This document shows positions 59,938 to 64,000 of a DNA stretch of 64,000 nucleotides, in pieces (positions within the stretch are counted from its first letter, which is position 1; every line of letters starts with the position of its first letter). The stretch lies in contig CAZAEQ010000002.1 of the NCBI GenBank assembly GCA_964484185.1, positions 147,419 through 211,418 on the forward strand, in the 5' to 3' direction. The stretch comes from F1-120-MAGs238 sp964484185. Its GTDB lineage: Bacteria > Planctomycetota > Phycisphaerae > Phycisphaerales > UBA1924. The notes beneath the pieces are model-generated. The model ran no database searches, was not told the origin of the DNA, and saw nothing but the letters and a program-made list of their open reading frames with translations. A program made the translations under genes and the position numbers.

Positions 59938-62850
59938 TCACGGGGCTGGAGTGGCGGCTCTAACAACAGCGATCTCGTTTTCACTTAGCCCGTAAAGTTC
60001 GTAGACAAGTTCGTCAATTTGTCTATCTATCGCATCAATCTCGCGCCGGATTTGCTCTTGCCTTTGCGGCAACGTTTCAGAACTGGCTTTCGACTGCAAG
60101 AGAAGCATTGCGTCCACCAGTCCGATCACGCGCGCGGTGGGCTTTGGTTTTTCAGTCCATTTAGGAAGCGGCATCGATCGGAGCTCCGCAACGCGAATCT
60201 CAGGAAACGTTTTCTCGGTTCGGTTGTATCGCTTGCGAAAGTAATACGCAGTTAATGAACTTCCCAGACACGCAGCCAAGAAACGATAATCACAATTACT
60301 GTCTGGCCTGGGTTTCACTGTGTGCAGCAGTTGATCTGCGATAGCGGTTTCTCGCGTCGGACACAAAATCAAGCGTGTACCGACAATTCGACGAACCAAA
60401 ATCCGCTCACCCTCAAACAGATCAAAGGTCCTCGGTTCAGCGAGATGGGGACCCCAGAAAAGCAGCGTTCTAGGGGTTCCAACCAAATATCTATTAACTG
60501 TCTCGCCTCGAAGGTACGGATAGTCGTCTTTGGAATGGGACTTCTGCCGCTCGAACAGTTTCTGAGCGGCTTCCGGTCCCTTCTGTGGTGGCCGGCCCTT
60601 TCCTCGCTGATAGACTTTAACACCGAATCTAACATCGGCGATATCTTCCACCGCGATCCCGGGCTTCTCAATTCGTTCAAGAGCTTTGACATCCTCCGTA
60701 GCAAGGGACAGATTGAATGCAAAATTCTCAAACCGGCGCCACAGTGAGGGTGAGGTGCGATGTATCGAGCTTGACGTGGCGCTCTCAAATGTTTCTACAA
60801 TGACCTCCGATTCAGCGCCTACTTCTCGGTCTGCAATTATCACAATCGGCAATACCGTCGCTTCCTCGAATACATTGACGTTTCTGAAGTCGCCCAGTTG
60901 GCGGATTGTTACAGTGGACGCAACCCACTCGCGTAAAGGTAGATAGTGCTCATTATTTAGCCACGTGTTGGGAGTAATGAACGAGAACGAACCATGATTC
61001 TTCAATAGACTAACTGCACGCTGGATGAAAAGGGCATATAGGTCGTATTGATCTGTCATGCATGAGAATCGACTTAAGAAGTACTGTCGATTCGACCACA
61101 ACTCTTCACTCCACTCGCGCCCCGCGAGATAGGGTGGATTACCAATCACTGCATCGAAGCCGCCTCCTTTGCCCTTAAAGATATTTGGGAAAGCCCGTTC
61201 ATAGTCAAATGGATTAGTGCGGCTGCGGTCTTCTTCCGACAGCCTGGTCCAGGCCTCTGTTCCGATGATGTCAGTGCCAATGAGGCTGTTGCCACACAGA
61301 ATATTCTTACCGAGGTCAGGCAAAGCGCGTTCACGAAACAAGCGTTGCTCAAATCCGAGGGACTGACTGGTTTCTCCCTCGAGGCACTTAAGTAAGAGGT
61401 TTAGTTTCGTAACTTCGACTGCTGCGCCGTCGAGATCGACGCCGTGAATGTGGTCTAGTAGAATGCGCTTGCGTTCAGAAATCGTCAGGCACCATCCGCC
61501 CCCAGGTGATTGTCGCAGCAGGGGACGTTTGCCTGTCGCAAGCGCTGCGGGATCGGCCGCGATGTACTGTTTAAAATACCAGTCGAGTAAAAACTGATAC
61601 GCTCCGATTAGAAACGATCCTGAACCGCACGCTGGGTCCAGAATAGTGAGTTTCGCCGCTTCCTTTGGTGACTTTCCCACAAACAACTTGCCGACAGTGT
61701 TCTCAACGATGTAATCGACGATGTAAATTGGTGTGTAGTAAACGCCGCCGGCTTTGCGAACTTCTGGCTTGTCATCGATCTTCGCTCGATGTCCCGCAGT
61801 AAGCGTGATGACCTTTCCTAGGAATCGCTCGTAAACGCTGCCCAAGATGTCCGCCGAAACCATTGAGAATTCGTACGGGCTTTGCGGGTAATAGAGTGCT
61901 TTTATGATGCTCTTGAGCGTCTTGTTGTCAACATCGAGCTTTGGCGTGAGCGTGTCCGGAGATTCGTCGCGGTCTCTTTCCTTTGCAAAATGAAACAGCC
62001 CTGAGTTGTATCGTTCGTCGGCACGTCGGAAGAGCGAGACAAGCCGCGGGTAAATCTCGTCCGCTTCTAGCAATTCTTTAAGCTGATCAACAGTCTCCGT
62101 GCCGCGGTCCTCAGCAATTCGCAGGAAGATAATTCGATCGATGATTCTTTGAACGGCAAAGTTAAGCGAGGGCTCATCGAGTGTGTCATTGCGAAGTGCG
62201 AGATTCGAGGCCAGATTTTTCCGCCACTCCTCGATCTCGTTAAGGAAGACATCATCAAAAGACTCTGCCCCGCGTCCTTTCTTCGCTTCGCAGTAGCGAT
62301 CAAACTCGCCGCGAAGCACCGCATCTTTCGAAAAGGTTCCGGAGATGAAGTCCCACTTCGACTCGTAATCGGTATAAGAAATGAACTCTCGCCGTGCGAT
62401 AGATGCCTTGTCGAACATCTTGGGCTGGATGCGTGCGTCATAAACCGCAAACTCTTCGAAATCGGTCAAGACACTGCACGCGAGTTTGGCACTCCACGCA
62501 TAGCGGCGCAGCTGATACGCGGGCTCCCAATTTCCTTTGATGTTGATCGCTGGCTTCTTGGCCTCTAGAAAGAACTTTCGATGGCCGCCAATTCGAAAGC
62601 TGTAATCCGGTGCTTTCGTCTGGCCCGCCACTTTGACGCGGTCTTCGTGAACGACTTCGCGATATTGCTCCGCGTAACCGGCAGCGTTCGACATGTCCCA
62701 ACCAAGTTCGGCAAACATCGGATTCACAAAATCGATGCGCAGCTGCGTCTCGTTGTAATCTGGCGAAAGCACTTGGTCGGACTGCTTCTGAAAGCGCTCA
62801 ACTAGTTTCAGGATTGCATCTGGGCATTTTGGCATAGGGTCCGCAAGCAT
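59938..62850 (-). CDS. Type IIG restriction enzyme-methyltransferase
   Basis: A 970-residue single-chain restriction-modification enzyme. The N-terminal nuclease region has P81-D82 and later E96-A97-K98 (PDYSFRIGG to LEAKKP), a PD-(D/E)xK pattern. A helical linker precedes the N6-adenine methyltransferase with motif I LDPACGSGSFLIGA and motif IV IGNPPYLAGREW. The C-terminal 300 residues act as the DNA recognition part, with a TaqI-type end (ELRSMPLPKW, then a coiled coil, ending YELYGLSENE). The start is ATG 62850, or 62835. It needs no separate specificity subunit. It is a major member of the defence island; the recognition site cannot be predicted. Confidence 0.92.
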   Translation of the reverse strand: MLADPMPKCPDAILKLVERFQKQSDQVLSPDYNETQLRIDFVNPMFAELGWDMSNAAGYAEQYREVVHEDRVKVAGQTKAPDYSFRIGGHRKFFLEAKKPAINIKGNWEPAYQLRRYAWSAKLACSVLTDFEEFAVYDARIQPKMFDKASIARREFISYTDYESKWDFISGTFSKDAVLRGEFDRYCEAKKGRGAESFDDVFLNEIEEWRKNLASNLALRNDTLDEPSLNFAVQRIIDRIIFLRIAEDRGTETVDQLKELLEADEIYPRLVSLFRRADERYNSGLFHFAKERDRDESPDTLTPKLDVDNKTLKSIIKALYYPQSPYEFSMVSADILGSVYERFLGKVITLTAGHRAKIDDKPEVRKAGGVYYTPIYIVDYIVENTVGKLFVGKSPKEAAKLTILDPACGSGSFLIGAYQFLLDWYFKQYIAADPAALATGKRPLLRQSPGGGWCLTISERKRILLDHIHGVDLDGAAVEVTKLNLLLKCLEGETSQSLGFEQRLFRERALPDLGKNILCGNSLIGTDIIGTEAWTRLSEEDRSRTNPFDYERAFPNIFKGKGGGFDAVIGNPPYLAGREWSEELWSNRQYFLSRFSCMTDQYDLYALFIQRAVSLLKNHGSFSFITPNTWLNNEHYLPLREWVASTVTIRQLGDFRNVNVFEEATVLPIVIIADREVGAESEVIVETFESATSSSIHRTSPSLWRRFENFAFNLSLATEDVKALERIEKPGIAVEDIADVRFGVKVYQRGKGRPPQKGPEAAQKLFERQKSHSKDDYPYLRGETVNRYLVGTPRTLLFWGPHLAEPRTFDLFEGERILVRRIVGTRLILCPTRETAIADQLLHTVKPRPDSNCDYRFLAACLGSSLTAYYFRKRYNRTEKTFPEIRVAELRSMPLPKWTEKPKPTARVIGLVDAMLLLQSKASSETLPQRQEQIRREIDAIDRQIDELVYELYGLSENEIAVVRAATPAP

Positions 62851-63153
62851 AACCCAAAGTGCTGCAACATGTACAAATCTCGTTTGCCGTGTGATCGTCT
62901 TGCCTGGATTTAGACTCCGGCCGAATCCACTTCCTCAGAAAAAGAGTCGCGCGGAGCGACTGAAAACAGCTTCCAAAAGAAAGGAGGTGCCGGAGGAAAT
63001 CCCTTTCCTCTGGCATTGCATGCTCAGGCTTACCCAGTATTGAAACGGTTATAGGATCATAAGAACCCGCGTTTTTGCTGCCGCAACCACAATTTATACC
63101 AAACGCTATTTCTCGTCTTGACAAAGTTTCGTTAGGCTGTTACCTTGCTCGCT
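62851..63153. other. Gap with two strong hairpins between RM and Rep-like genes
   Basis: 303 bases upstream of both divergent genes. A hairpin AGTCGC-GCGGA-GCGACT is at 62945-62961. A 12-pair hairpin with one G-U wobble is at 62988-63015 (TGCCGGAGGAAA and TTTCCTCTGGCA), overlapping an AAGAAAGGAGGTG sequence. Neither is followed by a T-run, so they are not simple terminators. No gene is supported here. Confidence 0.5.
63118..63146 (+). promoter_or_regulatory. Promoter of the Rep-like gene
   Basis: A perfect TTGACA (63118-63123), a 17-base spacer and TACCTT (63141-63146) lie 7 bases before the ATG at 63154. The -10 is weak. A start site at the usual distance would give a leaderless transcript. 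Confidence 0.45.
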
Positions 63154-63951
63154 ATGACAAACACACACCCCACAAACCAAACTCCCGAAACCCCCAACTA
63201 TCTCTGCAAAATCATCGCAGCGGTCATGGATTCCATCGATTCTGTTCAACCGCCGCCTCTCTCCACAGAGCCCGGATTCGAAGAATACCTTGATAATCAG
63301 GCTCTTTTGCAGCAACTCCTCCTCGCCCGGCATCACCAAGTCGGCCTCGAAGTCAACCCCGACGACCAGGCCGCCGCCTCCGGTCTTCAAAAAGCCCTCT
63401 CCCTCATCGAGCGGTCCCGCACCCGCCACACACGCCCAACAAAGAACGACCCGTTAGCAGGCTCGAAACCCCGTGAACACCCCTTACACGACGAGGCCTG
63501 CGAGTTCCTCAAAGCCGAACTCCTCCCCGGTCCGCGGCCTGTCGACGACCTCCTTTCCCGCGCTCGCATCCTCGGCATCACGCCCATCACGCTCCGCAGA
63601 GCCAAAGTCGCACTCAACATCGCCTCCAACCTCCACGTCATGCCCGACAGAGAACGCTACTGGTCCTGGTCCCTCCCCGAACACGCCCACTTCGCAGACC
63701 ACAACCCACCCAAGCCGCGCCCCGAATGCACTATGACCGATGACCAGTACGCCGCACTGAAAGCTGAAAACGATGCCTACTACGCGGCTCAACCTCCGGT
63801 CTGCGACGACCTCGGCCGCCCTATTGACTCTGCCCTCACCACTCAGAACTCAGCACTCAGTACTTCCTCCAGCACCCAGAACTCAGCACTCAGCACTTCT
63901 TCCCCTTCCGAACCCGCGTTTTTAGCCCAAAATCAAAAGGTGATCAGGTGA
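63154..63951 (+). CDS. Rep-like winged-helix protein with repeat tail
   Basis: A 265-residue protein, using ATG 63154 (a TTG at 63145 adds three residues). Residues 115-160 (EACEFLKAELLPGPRPVDDL, then GITPITLRRAKVALNI) match the C-terminal winged-helix pattern of RepA/primase-type AAA+ ATPases (Gly-Pro-x-Pro, then TLRRAK). The ATPase core is absent. The C-terminus contains SALSTS-type repeats from short tandem DNA repeats. The stop lies inside a cluster of GGTGATCA sites. It could be a truncated or regulatory relative of replication proteins from a plasmid or phage-like element. Further replication genes may lie beyond the window. Confidence 0.6.
   Translation: MTNTHPTNQTPETPNYLCKIIAAVMDSIDSVQPPPLSTEPGFEEYLDNQALLQQLLLARHHQVGLEVNPDDQAAASGLQKALSLIERSRTRHTRPTKNDPLAGSKPREHPLHDEACEFLKAELLPGPRPVDDLLSRARILGITPITLRRAKVALNIASNLHVMPDRERYWSWSLPEHAHFADHNPPKPRPECTMTDDQYAALKAENDAYYAAQPPVCDDLGRPIDSALTTQNSALSTSSSTQNSALSTSSPSEPAFLAQNQKVIR
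63838..63900 (+). repeat. In-frame CAGAACTCAGCACTCAG repeats
   Basis: CAGAACTCAGCACTCAG occurs at about 63845-63861 and again about 63880-63896, with ACTTCCTCC or ACTTCTTCC after each. In frame it gives QNSALSTSS twice. It is a short tandem repeat captured inside the coding sequence, typical of low-complexity expansion. Confidence 0.65.
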
Positions 63952-63995
63952 TCATCACTTTTGATGATCACCTTTGAAATGAAATGATCACCTTT
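63936..63995. repeat. Cluster of four GGTGATCA sites (iteron-like)
   Basis: AAAGGTGATCA is at 63936-63946 and GGTGATCATC at 63947-63956 on the plus strand. The reverse complement TGATCACCTTT is at 63965-63975 and again at 63985-63995. The copies are thus two in each orientation over 60 bases, around and just after the stop of the Rep-like gene. Such an array could be an origin, an operator or a terminator-like structure; the window ends at 64000, so more copies may follow. Confidence 0.7.
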
Positions 63996-64000
63996 CGTTT

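Noticed and set aside
62851..63124. Minus-strand 108-residue frame upstream of the RM gene
   Set aside because: No family features, overlaps the hairpins and the promoter of the Rep-like gene.
1..64000. tRNA, rRNA and CRISPR arrays
   Set aside because: I looked through the intergenic stretches for TPsiC-like and repeat-spacer patterns and saw none; a covariance-model scan would be decisive.

Overview
The window looks like chromosome from a member of the Planctomycetota, most likely a Phycisphaerae relative. The pointers are a prepilin with a long, very hydrophobic FTLIELLVVIAIIALLIAIL-type leader, a large surface protein opening with a LESRRYLS-type N-terminus, a cytoplasmic Ser/Thr kinase carrying a multi-pass membrane tail, several SpoIIE/ECF/sigma-54 type regulators, and many starts without a clear Shine-Dalgarno. 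The placement is my inference from protein style; there is no rRNA in the window. I saw no tRNA, rRNA, CRISPR array or integrase gene.

Layout. 0-8.3 kb: DUF2089/membrane/MscS genes; a compact ECF sigma - small membrane protein - cohesin-like - VIT/vWA lipoprotein operon; a CdaA-type diadenylate cyclase; an Nfu N-domain protein and mutY. 8.3-9.1 kb: a REP-associated (RAYT, IS200-like) transposase flanked by inverted palindromic repeats. 9.1-29.9 kb: mostly housekeeping and envelope genes (sigma-54 response regulator, DUF4112, purM, rsmE, a lone sucC, plsY, SpoIIE phosphatase, purK, a bacterial serpin, purE, an SPFH protein, a prepilin, rlmN). 29.9-36.5 kb: a minus-strand type IV pilus/type II secretion-like operon (pilT, pilC/gspF, prepilins and a very large PilX-like protein with calcium-loop repeats). 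36.7-40.8 kb: an SRPBCC protein, an S9 peptidase and a PH-like membrane protein. 41.0-44.3 kb: a two-gene cassette of a RecQ-like helicase fused to a phosphoribosyltransferase, overlapping a DprA/Smf homologue; I regard it as a candidate defence system. 44.4-50 kb: a Ser/Thr kinase and a six-repeat surface protein, bracketed by a decayed copy of the miaA 3' end and by intact miaA. 50-57 kb: der, an MsbA-like ABC exporter, a double ClpX-type zinc finger protein, a Nudix-like protein, and dnaX-ybaB, where the dnaX tau part is reached only by a -1 frameshift at an A7 run. 57.2-64 kb: an accessory island that looks AT-richer, with an HTH-ImmA/IrrE protein and its unknown partner behind palindromic operators, a KTSC protein, an Abi-alpha (DUF4393) protein, a type IIG restriction-methylation enzyme, and a Rep-like winged-helix protein followed by four copies of GGTGATCA.

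The most interesting regions are the RecQ-PRTase/DprA cassette, the split dnaX with its slippery A7, the autoregulated HTH-metallopeptidase pair with its neighbouring defence genes, the miaA-tail direct repeat, and the RAYT/REP locus. All functional calls come from reading motifs by eye; no database search was run.
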